Origin: Gigantopelta aegis
Taxonomy: Eukaryota > Mollusca > Gastropoda > Neomphalida > Peltospiridae
Reading direction: 5' to 3'
Assembly: GCF_016097555.1 (NCBI RefSeq)
Contig: NC_054703.1
Span: 34,904,755 to 34,968,754, forward strand
Length of the DNA: 64,000 bases
Shown here in pieces: positions 24,981-36,100 of this stretch; within the stretch, counting starts at the first letter, position 1, and every line of letters begins with the position of its first letter. The position numbers and the translations under genes were made by a program. The notes beneath the pieces were generated by a model that saw only the letters and a list, made by a program, of their open reading frames with translations, had not been told where the DNA came from and did no database searches.

Positions 24981-25204
24981 CCTTAGCATCGCTCGTAGTC
25001 GTTAAACATGGCACAGGTTATTTTGTATTGTCACTTGTGTGGGTTAATATATTTACACTGGGTCTGTTAAGCAAGCAGGGGACTTGGTTCCGTTAGAGCA
25101 CTCGCCCGAGATGCTCCCAAGGCAGTGGCGTATCCATCACCTTTTTTCCTTTTTTTTTTTACTGTATTAAATTTTATAAAACCATACCTACATGGTATCT
25201 GTAT

Positions 25205-25400
25205 TGGGGCTGAGACGTAGGCCAGTGGTAAAGCGGTCGGTCTGGGTTTGATCCCCGTCAGTGGGCCCATTGCACAATTTCTTTTTCCAGCCAGGTCCCT
25301 CTGAATTAAGACTATTCCACAATTAACAAATCTCTGACATCCAATAGCAACTGATTAATAAATCAATGTACTACAGTGGTGTCTTTTAAAAAAAAAAAAA
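25205..25400 (+). mobile_element. degenerate SINE, head A with short tail 1
   Basis: GGCTGAGACGTAGGCCAGTG, then TTGATCCCCGTCAGTGGG, a large internal deletion and a tail 1 remnant (CTGACATCCAATAGC) ending in an A run. Confidence 0.7.
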
Positions 25401-25439
25401 AATTGTCACTACACAGACTTTCATCTTAACCCCTTTTGC

Positions 25440-25785
25440 TGTGAGGGCGCGACGTAACTTAGTGCTAAAGAGCTCCTCTGATGTGCGGTCGGTTTGGGCT
25501 ATTTCTTGTTCCAGCCAGTCCGGTCAGGTCAGGTCATAGGGTTTTACGTCCATGACCAGTGCACCATGACTAGTATATCAAAGGCTGTGATATGTGCTAC
25601 CCTGTCTGTAGAATGGTGCATATAAAAGATCCCTTGCTGCTAATCGAAAAGAGTAGCCCATGAAGTGGCGACAGCAGGTTTCCTCCCTCTATATCTGTGT
25701 GGTCTTAACCATATGTCCGCCGCCATATAACCGTAAATGAAATGTGTTGAGTGCATCGTTAAATAAAACATTTCCTTCTTTCCTT
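25440..25785 (+). mobile_element. SINE, head A with tail 2, carrying a GGTCA insertion
   Basis: Head GCGCGACGTAACTTAGTGCT, the body broken at CAGCCAGTCC by GGTCAGGTCAGGTCATAGGG (related to the R3 repeats at 32,330 and 53,849), then resuming at CCAGTGCACCATGACTAG and running through tail 2. Confidence 0.8.
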
Positions 25786-26470
25786 GGCAGATCCATTGTT
25801 TCATTCCCATCCCAATCAGTACCCCACGACTGGTATACCAAACACTGTGGTATGTATATTTACTTCAAAAACTGCGAGTATAACAAATTTAATGAACATT
25901 GGGGAAAGTGGCTTCACCTTTTTTAATGATAATACATAAAATTATATCTTGTATATTTGTATGCCTATGTTTCTATCTATAAAATGACATAGCTTGTTTG
26001 GAAATTGAAAAACATATCTTTGCTATATCTCTTTTTAAACATCATACTTTTACTTTCATACTTCATCTGTCTGTTCTCTGTTAGATACCAAATGTCATTA
26101 TTATTATATTAAATACCCAATAACAATGAGTTTTAAAGTTCTAACGAATCTCTGCTTGAATTCTTTTCCTTATCTTCCCTTACCCTTTCCTTCTCTTCTC
26201 TCTTTGTTTTTTATTTTATTCCCTTTTGACCCTCAGATTACAAGTTGGAAACTAATTGTATGAGGAAGCCTATATAGATTCATATTTGTAAACAGAAAAT
26301 CTTAAACATCACATATAATATATATTTTTATAATTTTGTATGTCTCAATATTTGTATATAACTTTTATGTGATACTGTAAGACAATGTTTCAAGGCTCCC
26401 CAACCTTGACATTGACTATGATCTGGGGGTAATAAAAGTAATCAAAGTTAAAAAAACAACAAAAAACCAC
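25786..26470. other. intergenic, no recognised feature
   Basis: A short SINE body remnant at about 25,795-25,855, then AT-rich sequence with no gene signal. Confidence 0.55.
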
Positions 26471-26640
26471 AACCTGTGGTATTTTCTATCCTGTCTGGAA
26501 TGTGATTATACAAAAAATCTCTGCTGGTAATGGAAACAAATGTTACGGGTTCCTTTGAATTAAGACTGCCAAAATTGGCATCCAATAGACGGTGATTGAT
26601 AAATGTGCTCTAGTGGTGTAGTTAAACAAAGACAGTTTTC
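26470..26640 (+). mobile_element. degenerate SINE body and tail 1
   Basis: ACCTGTGGTATTTTCTATCC to TGCTCTAGTGGTGTAGTTAA, with several deletions; the head is absent. Confidence 0.65.
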
Positions 26641-26812
26641 ATGTTGTTTTGTTGTTGGTTTGGGTTTTTTTTTTTATTATGAACGCCACCAAACTACATT
26701 ACATTAATGTAATGTCTCCCCCATCCCAATTAAAAATAGTAATTCTGCGTCTGGTGTTAAAGCTATGTACAGTCGTCTGTACATTCTCAACATTTACGCA
26801 CTTAATAACCTG

Positions 26813-26920
26813 GGCCCTGTTCCACGAAGCGATCTTTGCACTAAGATCACCTTAGTGCATAAGGTAGCTATGCACTTAAGGTGATCTTAGGGCTAAGATC
26901 GCTTTGTGGAACGGGGCCCT
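26813..26920. mobile_element. 108-bp palindromic MITE
   Basis: GGGCCCTGTTCCACGAAGCG at the left and CGCTTTGTGGAACGGGGCCC at the right are inverted repeats, and the internal GATCACCTTAGTGCATA / TATGCACTTAAGGTGATC also pair, so nearly the whole element folds back on itself. No coding capacity. Confidence 0.85.
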
Positions 26921-27534
26921 GGACCCAATTTCACAAAACATCGTAAGCCTAGTTTTGCACGTAGGCCCCTAAATGTAAATCTACGACTAAACCACAATTC
27001 TTATTACTATTATAGTACAACAAATATAGTTTGTATTACACACATTTCATTTTCTTTTGTCCTTAAAATGCTCCATCTTCCGTAATGGTGTAATTTGCTG
27101 CGTAAAATAGATGTCAAACACGTGGGGGCATATTTCACTAAACATCGTAAGTTTACGTTTGCTACTGTCAATGGCGTAGCCAGCATGACGCAGACGAGGC
27201 GCTTGCCTCATCTGGATTTTCCACAGATTTATTTTATTTTTCCCATGACACTGATATTTATTTTACAGGTCTGGGTTTGCCTCGGCGTTTTTTCCCCAGA
27301 CCCAGACTATAGCGGTTATGCCGGTCGTGCGTTTACACGTGTTTGGTGTCTATTTTACACCGAAAATTGCATATCATTACGAAAGATGGAGCATTCTAAA
27401 GATAAAAGAAAACGAAATATGTGTATATCTAACTATATTTGTTGTACTATAATAGTAATAAGAATTGTGTTTTAGTCGTAGATTTACGTTTACGTGCAAA
27501 ACTAGGCTTACGATGTTTTGTGAAATTGGGTCCA
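26921..27534. mobile_element. fold-back element with about 190-bp terminal inverted repeats
   Basis: Left arm from TGGACCCAATTTCACAAAAC and right arm ending GTTTTGTGAAATTGGGTCCA pair over about 190 bp (e.g. AATTCTTATTACTATTATAG against CTATAATAGTAATAAGAATT). The 230-bp loop has GGCGTAGCCAGCATGACGCA, which looks like an inserted repeat end. It abuts the 108-bp palindrome. Confidence 0.85.
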
Positions 27535-27539
27535 GGGTT

Positions 27540-28077
27540 GTCCATAGCCTAAACTAACAAGAACAGGGGAATGAGGAAATAAATATTAAACAAAAAAATC
27601 AGGCAACAGTAATAATAGGTTTTAGAGACACCAAAAAACGAGATATTTATAAAGTAAATGGGACACTTTATTGTATTTATCTATATAGGTAGATTGGTAG
27701 ATAGGTACCGTCATGCGTGTAGTACATACGCTAGTTTCGTGGTGTTTATGTATTATCAATACATCATAATTCGTTGTTGTTTCCATGACAACATGTATCG
27801 ACCTGTAGTTTCGGATCCAGCGGTAAATGGGAAAGGTTTCCAGTACTCCCATTGTCTCAGTGATAGCGCCATAATATCTAGCCAATACACCTGTTAATTA
27901 CCACCGCTAATACAGGTATGTAATAACGTCGAAATACACCATAACTCATGTACCGTAAATAACGGAATAAAAACACGAAACATTTTACTCCTACTACTCA
28001 GTAATACACATGCACTTTTTTCTTCTTCTTCGTTTTATTCGACATTTTCTTCTTTTTTATTTTCTTTCTGTCTGTCT

Positions 28078-28080
<3 letters not shown>
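27540..28080. other. intergenic, no recognised feature
   Basis: AT-rich sequence leading into the CT tract. Open frames here have no recognisable domain. Confidence 0.5.
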
Positions 28081-28775
<695 letters not shown>

Positions 28776-29159
28776 TCGTCTAATTTAATCAGCTAGGTTG
28801 TAATGTTATGCCCTGATCATCAACACGTGTAGATGGTAAATGGTACGTAGATCCAGGCAATTTAGAAAAATATCATACTTGACCAGTCGGACCCGGGGCG
28901 AGATGGTGTTAAGGCGCCAGTAACGAGCTCTCTAATTGGTCAGAAGGAATCCTTGTACTGGGTCAGTGAAACCAGTTGTGACTTGAGGATATTTTCAATT
29001 TCCGTTAACGAACGCCCCAAATATCGCCATTTTTATTTTTATTATTATTATTATTTTTTTTTTTATGGGTTTTTTATTGTGTTTTTTTTAATGTTTTGTT
29101 TGTTTGTTTGTTGTTTCATCACTCCGAATACTTTGGCGGTGCCATGGGTAGTCACTCGG

Positions 29160-29390
29160 AGAGGGGCGGGATATAGCCCAGTGTTAAATCGTTCGCATGA
29201 TGCGCGGTCGGTCTGGGGTCGATCCCCGTCGGTGATCCTATTGAGCTATTTTTCGTTCCAGTGGTGGAAGGGACTCGGGTAGTGCTAATGGTCCACTGGT
29301 TAGGGAGTGCAATACTTGCCTTGCCTCGGGCGCTGGCAACCCACGCTACGCTACTGGTTCCAGCCAATACACCATGACTGGTATATCAAG
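29160..29390 (+). mobile_element. SINE, head A, interrupted
   Basis: GGGGCGGGATATAGCCCAGT and GGTCGATCCCCGTCGGTG, then an insertion of about 90 bp (TGGTGGAAGGGACTCGGGTA ... CACGCTACGCTACTGG) before the body resumes at CCAGCCAATACACCATGACT. Tail absent, followed by a GTGTGTG-rich tract. Confidence 0.78.
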
Positions 29391-29391
29391 T

Positions 29392-29492
29392 GTGAGTATG
29401 TGTGTGTGCGTGCGTTTGTATGTGTGTACGTGTGTGTATACGCGTGTGTGCGCGTGCGTGCGTATGACGGTATGTATGCGCGCGCATATATA
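29392..29492. repeat. imperfect GT/GC-rich purine-pyrimidine alternation
   Basis: Degenerate TGTGTGCGTGCG-type run, an alternating tract that could in principle adopt Z-DNA. Confidence 0.6.
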
Positions 29493-29504
29493 CAATAGCT
29501 CTAA

Positions 29505-29890
29505 GGGCCAAAAATGTAGTCTGCTCTTTGACTGTAATTATTTTAATGCAGACAGTTTTGAAGTGTCAACTGTTAAAGTATAGTTGACAGGGGAGAGCAT
29601 GCAGTTTGTAAACATGTGTAACTTGTTAACATTGAAGACTTCTTTGTGGTAATTCCAGCCCATGCAAATGTAGTACATTTTGTGTAAAATGGGTGTACTC
29701 CGGCCACAGTGTCGAATTTACGAAGCCTACAGGTGTGTTTTTTGTGGGGGATTTTTGTTGGGGTTTTTTGTCGGGTTTTTTTAACGCAGGTGTTTAAGCA
29801 CTGTAAATGTATGTAGTTAGGCCTACACGTGTGTAAGATATATAAACAGGCTTTGTAAATTCGGCTCATAATTGTGGTCTGTGGCCGATC
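29505..29890 (+). repeat. dispersed repeat R1, second copy
   Basis: Matches PSAT1 intron 5 (10,490-10,880) over AACATGTGTAACTTGTTAAC, TGTGGTAATTCCAGCCC and ATGGGTGTACTCCGGCC, with a GGGTTTTTTGT-rich insertion. Confidence 0.65.
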
Positions 29891-29950
29891 CGTCGGTCAA
29901 ATGAGATCTCGAAGATTATTGGTTGTTACAAGATCTTTTGGGTTGTTTTG

Positions 29951-30108
29951 GAATACATGGTTATTAATTTGTGTTTTAAATTCATTGTGTGCATTCAATG
30001 AATGCAGGGAATGCATTTGCGTATTCCACTTTCAAATAAAACCATGATTTTCTCCCAAACCTGTGAGTTTTGTTTTGTTTACTTATATATGTATGTACTG
30101 ATGTTAAT
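29951..30108 (+). repeat. 158-bp direct repeat, left copy
   Basis: From GAATACATGGTTATTAATTT to TGTACTGATGTTAAT; identical by eye to 30,840-30,997, offset 889 bp. Contains CAAATAAAACC. Flanking sequence differs, so the ends are sharp. Confidence 0.92.
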
Positions 30109-30254
30109 GTAAATATTATTCATATAATATGTTATTAATAGCAGGAATTAAGCCTGCACTTGTACATGCTGTGTAAGAAAGGACACTTACACTAAGTTAC
30201 AGTGATGTTTGGCTCACCGATCAGCTGGGCATAGGCCCTTCCGGCCTTGGCTCT

Positions 30255-30425
30255 TCAGCTAGGTTTCCCGTGTATTTTTAGCCAGCTGTACGAATCAGCT
30301 GACATCAACTGACCATTGGCAGTGCGCGTAGCATATAGTTGGGTTTCCCTTATATATTTATAGCCAGCTGTGCGAGTCTGCCAACATTAACTGACCAATG
30401 GCAGTGCGCGTAGCATATACATTGC
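30255..30425 (+). repeat. two-copy tandem repeat of about 85-90 bp
   Basis: AGCCAGCTGTACGAATC ... CAGTGCGCGTAGCATATA occurs twice (the second as AGCCAGCTGTGCGAGTC). It lies between the two 158-bp direct repeats. Confidence 0.75.
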
Positions 30426-30839
30426 TGAGAGGGAACGTTTGCTTTGGGGAACCTTTTAAAATTGTAAAGGGATATTTTTTTAATGAAGCTATGTCTGCTC
30501 GTAAATATTATGGCAAAGATAAAAATTATTGACACCGTATCATTTTTTGCATTGACGCAAGAGAGTGGAAATAATTGGGGATTCCCTGATGGGATCAGAG
30601 GCTGGGTCTCGCCAATCAGTGGATTGTTTGGGATGCCCCAACCAATCGGATGGAAGTTTGGTTTGAAAACCTCTGCGGCTTTTCAAGCAGAGCCACTTTA
30701 ATTTGAATGTTCTTTGAGTGCAGACGTTAGTTTTAAAAGGCGAATTTTACTTTTCTCCCACTGTCCCACCCTTTATACCTATGTTTAAGAAATGCATGTA
30801 TGTAGTTGTTTTGTAGTAATAATAGTATAGTTTGTATAT
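30426..30839. other. unique sequence between direct repeats
   Basis: Contains closely spaced CCAATCAG and CCAACCAATCGG motifs (CCAAT-box-like, 30,613-30,652) and a 72-codon open frame with no recognised domain. No gene is called. Confidence 0.4.
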
Positions 30840-30997
30840 GAATACATGGTTATTAATTTGTGTTTTAAATTCATTGTGTGCATTCAATGAATGCAGGGAA
30901 TGCATTTGCGTATTCCACTTTCAAATAAAACCATGATTTTCTCCCAAACCTGTGAGTTTTGTTTTGTTTACTTATATATGTATGTACTGATGTTAAT
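30840..30997 (+). repeat. 158-bp direct repeat, right copy
   Basis: Identical by eye to 29,951-30,108. The sequence ACAAGATCTTT lies before the left copy and after the right copy. Confidence 0.92.
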
Positions 30998-31120
30998 ACA
31001 AGATCTTTACCATGTTGAGAACAGCGAGCGATCGCGGTCTCTCGCTAGACTTGTTGTTATGTTTAACTTGAGATTTAACTAACATCGCTTTGTTTGACGA
31101 CACCTCTTCAGCACATTACA

Positions 31121-31518
31121 TGGGCGGATCCAGGAAATATTTTTAGGGGGGGGACCAAAAAAGAAGGGCACATTGACTCGTCAAAAGGGCACCTTACTAC
31201 AATTTTTGATATTTACAATTAATATGAATTCCTACAGTTCTACGTCATAATATACTAGCAATAATGAAGTAAATTGGCGTCACTCGCGTTAGAACCTCAA
31301 TGGGGCCCCATTGAGACTCAATAACACAGACACATATCTGCAAGCTTGCGCATGTACACGAAAATCTTGATTTCATTTATCTACAATATAATTATTGTTT
31401 ACTTAAAAAAAAAAAAATTCTACAAACAAAAAGGGCACTTGGACATTTTGAGGGCACTTGAACAATTTTTTGGGGGGACGCGTCCCCCTGGTCCCCCCCC
31501 CCCCTTGGATCCGCCCAT
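31121..31518. mobile_element. MITE M5 with TGGGCGGATCC ends
   Basis: Left end TGGGCGGATCCAGGAAATAT and right end CCCTTGGATCCGCCCA are inverted repeats. The interior has AAAGGGCAC motifs and G runs, with GGGACGCGTCCCCCTGGTCC near the right end. Inserted into a SINE tail. A partial relative lies at 43,428-43,550. Confidence 0.8.
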
Positions 31519-31570
31519 GCATTAGTAATCATCTGCTATTGGATGTCAAACATTTCGTAATTTGTTGACG

Positions 31571-31708
<138 letters not shown>

Positions 31709-31854
31709 ACAGACAGGATAATACATACCACAACCGTTGATCTACCAGTCGTAGTGCACTGCCTGAAATGAGAAATAGTCCAGTAGGCCCACCGACGGGG
31801 ATCGATTACGTCCCGTCCCAAACTGATATAAAAGTGATGCGACAGAAGACGATG

Positions 31855-32310
31855 GTACCAGTCATTTCATTTCATTTCAACTGGTTTTCAAGCACGCTGT
31901 CCTCGGCACACACCTCAGCTATCTGGACTGTCTGTCCAGGACAGTGGGTTAGTTGTTAGTTGGTTAGTGGTTAGTGAGAGAGAAGAGGGTGTAGTGACCT
32001 TACCATTGAGCCCTTGAGAACTTGCTCTGGGTTGGAGTCGGTACCGGGCTGCGAACTCTGTACCTACCAGCCTATAGTCTGATGGCTTAATCACTGCGCC
32101 ACCGAGGCCGGTTCCACAGGGGTTAATTGTGAATTGTTAGTGGTTATTGAGTGAGAAGAGGGTGTAGTGGTCTTACACCTACCCATTGAGTCGTTGGAAC
32201 TCGCTCTGGGTGCAGTGGGAGCCGGTACCGGGCTGCGAACCCAGTACCTACCAGCCATATGTCCGATGGCTTAACCTCGACGCCACCGAGGCCGGTGGTA
32301 CCGGTCAAAC
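31855..32310 (-). mobile_element. two SINE head C copies in tandem, reverse
   Basis: Unit 1: body GACAGTGGGTTAGTTGTTAG and head GTACCGGGCTGCGAACTCTG to GCGCCACCGAGGCCGG. Unit 2: GTTAGTGGTTATTGAGTGAG, GGTACCGGGCTGCGAACCCA to GACGCCACCGAGGCCGG. Head C shares the CCGGCCTCGGTGGCG start with head B. Confidence 0.85.
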
Positions 32311-32324
32311 TGTTCGCGAACGAT

Positions 32325-32500
32325 CGACCTCCTGACCATGTCATGTCATAGGGTTTTACGTGCACATTCAGAACAAGCTGTTGTAGCGCACGCCTGTCGT
32401 GGGCACAAGAGCCGGCTCCTCCGTCCATGACAGGAAAGGTGGGAGGAGGGGAGAGGAGGGACCGCCTGCACTGGCGGGAGCACCAGCAGCCCGATCAAAT
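32325..32500. repeat. R3 dispersed repeat (GTTTTACGTGCACATTCAGA family)
   Basis: TAGGGTTTTACGTGCACATTC, AAGCTGTTGTAGCGCACGCC and CCGCCTGCACTGGCGGGAGC. Relatives at 53,849-53,940, 56,335-56,460 and, reversed, 59,893-59,960; several have GGTCA pentamer runs at one end. Confidence 0.65.
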
Positions 32501-33150
32501 CGGTAGCAGGCGGGTGGGGGTGGGGGTGGTGCTATGGAATTTGAATGGAGCAGTTAAATGCCAAAGAGAAAAGGGTGCGCAATTTTGAACGGTCGGTCGA
32601 AAGGTAAATGGCCGAGATAATATAGGTTTTGATATTAGTGAATCTAGAGTAGCTCGTTAATTTTAGACCTTTACGATGCTGTGCTGTCTCCCTAGGTTGC
32701 CCATAGGGCCCCCCTGACCACGCCTCTGGGGTACATGTACCACTCACCGCGCAGTGATACGAGTGATTAGTGTTCGGTTCGGTTCATTTCGGCTCGGCTG
32801 GTTCCGGTTTTCTGACAGGCGGTAATGGCAAACGGGTCGACGCACGCATAACCGGTTAGTGCCACCTTACTGATTAAAGATGTAACGTCCGATCAAATAA
32901 AACCAGTTTATTCAGCGACCCGAACACCACAAAGCACACCGGCCAATGGTATAGTGGTTGAGTTATACACGTCCGTACGCAGGGGTGGGGGTGGAGGTGC
33001 GACGGGTGTGTACAGTTTTTCTATCAAATTTAGATTTTTTTTGGCCGTGCGTTTTTTGTGGTGTTTAAAAAAAAAAAAATGCGTTGTTGATCCCATTACG
33101 AGGAATTCCCCCAAAACTACCCCCACCCCCCGTTAAAAACAATCCTGCGT
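32500..33150. other. intergenic, no gene recognised
   Basis: G-rich tracts and an A run at 33,067-33,079. A piece near 32,680 (GCTGTCTCCCTAGGTTGCCC) resembles 54,060, so part is dispersed repeat. Confidence 0.5.
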
Positions 33151-33190
33151 ACAGGCCTGCTATATGACCTAAGGCTGGGAGGTAGTGGGT
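33150..33190 (+). mobile_element. left remnant of a tRNA-like SINE head at the satellite edge
   Basis: CTAAGGCTGGGAGGTAGTGG leads into GTTCGCAC. It matches the head B/C segment CTACAGGCTGGTAGGTACTG before the B box, so the satellite starts inside a SINE head. Confidence 0.7.
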
Positions 33191-36100
33191 TCGCACTTCG
33201 GTGTTCATCCAGACTGTCTTTTAACGGCTCATTGGGGGAGATGTTCAAGCTATCGTATTTGAAGCTTGAAGATACTGGGTTCGCACTGCGGTGTTCATCC
33301 AGACTGTCTTTTAACGGCTCATTGGGGGAGATGTTCAAGCTATCGTGTTTGAAGCTTGAAGATACTGGGTTCGCACTGCGGTGTTCATCCAGACTGTCTT
33401 TTAACGGCTCATTGGGGGAGATGTTCAAGCTATCGTGTTTGAAGCTTGAAGATACTGGGTTCGCACTGCGGTGTTCATCCAGACTGTCTTTTAACGGCTC
33501 ATTGGGGGAGATGTTCAAGCTATCGTGTTTGAAGCTTGAAGATACTGGGTTCGCACTGCGGTGTTCATCCAGACTGTCTTTTAACGGCTCATTGGGGGAG
33601 ATGTTCAAGCTATCGTATTTGAAGCTTGAAGATACTGGGTTCGCACTGCGGTGTTCATCCAGACTGTCTTTTAACGGCTCATTGGGGGAGATGTTCAAGC
33701 TATCGTATTTGAAGCTTGAAGATACTGGGTTCGCACTGCGGTGTTCATCCAGACTGTCTTTTAACGGCTCATTGGGGGAGATGTTCAAGCTATCGTATTT
33801 GAAGCTTGAAGATACTGGGTTCGCACTGCGGTGTTCATCCAGACTGTCTTTTAACGGCTCATTGGGGGGGAGATGTTCAAGCTATCGTATTTGAAGCTTG
33901 AAGCTATCGTATTTGAAGCTTGAGATACTGGGTTCGCACTGCGGTGTTCATCCAGACTGTCTTTTAACGGCTCATTGGGGGAGATGTTCAAGCTATCGTA
34001 TTTGAAGCTTGAAGATACTGGGTTCGCACTGCGGTGTTCATCCAGACTGTCTTTTAACGGCTCATTGGGGGAGATGTTCAAGCTATCGTGTTTGAAGCTT
34101 GAAGATACTGGGTTCGCACTGCGGTGTTCATCCAGACTGTCTTTTAACGGCTCATTGGGGGAGATGTTCAAGCTATCGTGTTTGAAGCTTGAAGATACTG
34201 GGTTCGCACTGCGGTGTTCATCTACACTGTTTTTTAACGGCTCATTGGGGGAGATGTTCAAGCTATCGTGTTTGAAGCTTGAAGATACTGGGTTCGCAGT
34301 GCGGTGTTCATCCAGACTGTCTTTTAACGGCTCATTGGGGGAGATGTTCAAGCTATCGTATTTGAAGCTTGAAGATACTGGGTTCGCACTGCGGTGTTCA
34401 TCCAGACTGTCTTTTAACGGCTCATTGGGGGAGATGTTCAAGCTATCGTATTTGAAGCTTGAAGATACTGGGTTCGCACTGCGGTGTTCATCCAGACTGT
34501 CTTTTAACGGCTCATTGGGGGAGATGTTCAAGCTATCGTATTTGAAGCTTGAAGATACTGGGTTCGCACTGCGGTGTTCATCCAGACTGTCTTTTAACGG
34601 CTCATTGGGGGAGATGTTCAAGCTATCGTATTTGAAGCTTGAAGATACTGGGTTCGCACTGCGGTGTTCATCCAGACTGTCTTTTAACGGCTCATTGGGG
34701 GAGATGTTCAAGCTATCGTATTTGAAGCTTGAAGATACTGGGTTCGCACTGCGGTGTTCATCCAGACTGTCTTTTAACGGCTCATTGGGGGAGATGTTCA
34801 AGCTATCGTATTTGAAGCTTGAAGATACTGGGTTCGCACTGCGGTGTTCATCATCCAGACTGTCTTTTAACGGCTCATTGGGGGAGATGTTCAAGCTATC
34901 GTATTTGAAGCTTGAAGATACTGGGTTCGCACTGGTGTTCATCCAGACTGTCTTTTAACGGCTCATTGGGGGAGATGTTCAAGCTATCGTATTTGAAGCT
35001 TGAAGATACTGGGTTCGCACTGCGGTGTTCATCCAGACTGTCTTTTAACGGCTCATTGGGGGAGATGTTCAAGCTATCGTATTTGAAGCTTGAAGATACT
35101 GGGTTCGCACTGCGGTGTTCATCCAGACTGTCTTTTAACGGCTCATTGGGGGAGATGTTCAAGCTATCGTATTTGAAGCTTGAAGATACTGGGTTCGCAC
35201 TGCGGTGTTCATCCAGACTGTCTTTTAACGGCTCATTGGGGGAGATGTTCAAGCTATCGTATTTGAAGCTTGAAGATACTGGGTTCGCACTGCGGTGTTC
35301 ATCCAGACTGTCTTTTAACGGCTCATTGGGGGAGATGTTCAAGCTATCGTATTTGAAGCTTGAAGATACTGGGTTCGCACTGCGGTGTTCATCCAGACTG
35401 TCTTTTAACGGCTCATGGGGGAGATGTTCAAGCTATCGTATTTGAAGCTTGAAGATACTGGGTTCGCACTGCGGTGTTCATCCAGACTGTCTTTTAACGG
35501 CTCATTGGGGGAGATGTTCAAGCTATGGATCGTATTTGAAGCTTGAAGGACTGGGTTCGCACTGCGGTGTTCATCCAGACTGTTCAAGCTATCGTATTTG
35601 AAGCTTGAAGATACTGGGTTCGCACTGCGGTGTTCATCCAGACTGTCTTTTAACGGCTCATTGGGGGAGATGTTCAAGCTATCGTATTTGAAGCTTGAAG
35701 ATACTGGGTTCGCACTGCGGTGTTCATCCAGACTGTCTTTTAACGGCTCATTGGGGGAGATGTTCAAGCTATCGTATTTGAAGCTTGAAGATACTGGGTT
35801 CGCACTGCGGTGTTCATCCAGACTGTCTTTTAACGGCTCATTGGGGGAGATGTTCAAGCTATCGTATTTGAAGCTTGAAGATACTGGGTTCGCACTGCGG
35901 TGTTCATCCAGACTGTCTTTTAACGGCTCATTGGGGGAGATGTTCAAGCTATCGTATTTGAAGCTTGAAGATACTGGGTTCGCACTGCGGTGTTCATCTA
36001 CACTGTTTTTTAACGGCTCATTGGGGGAGATGTTCAAGCTATCGTGTTTGAAGCTTGAAGATACTGGGTTCGCAGTGCGGTGTTCATCCAGACTGTCTTT

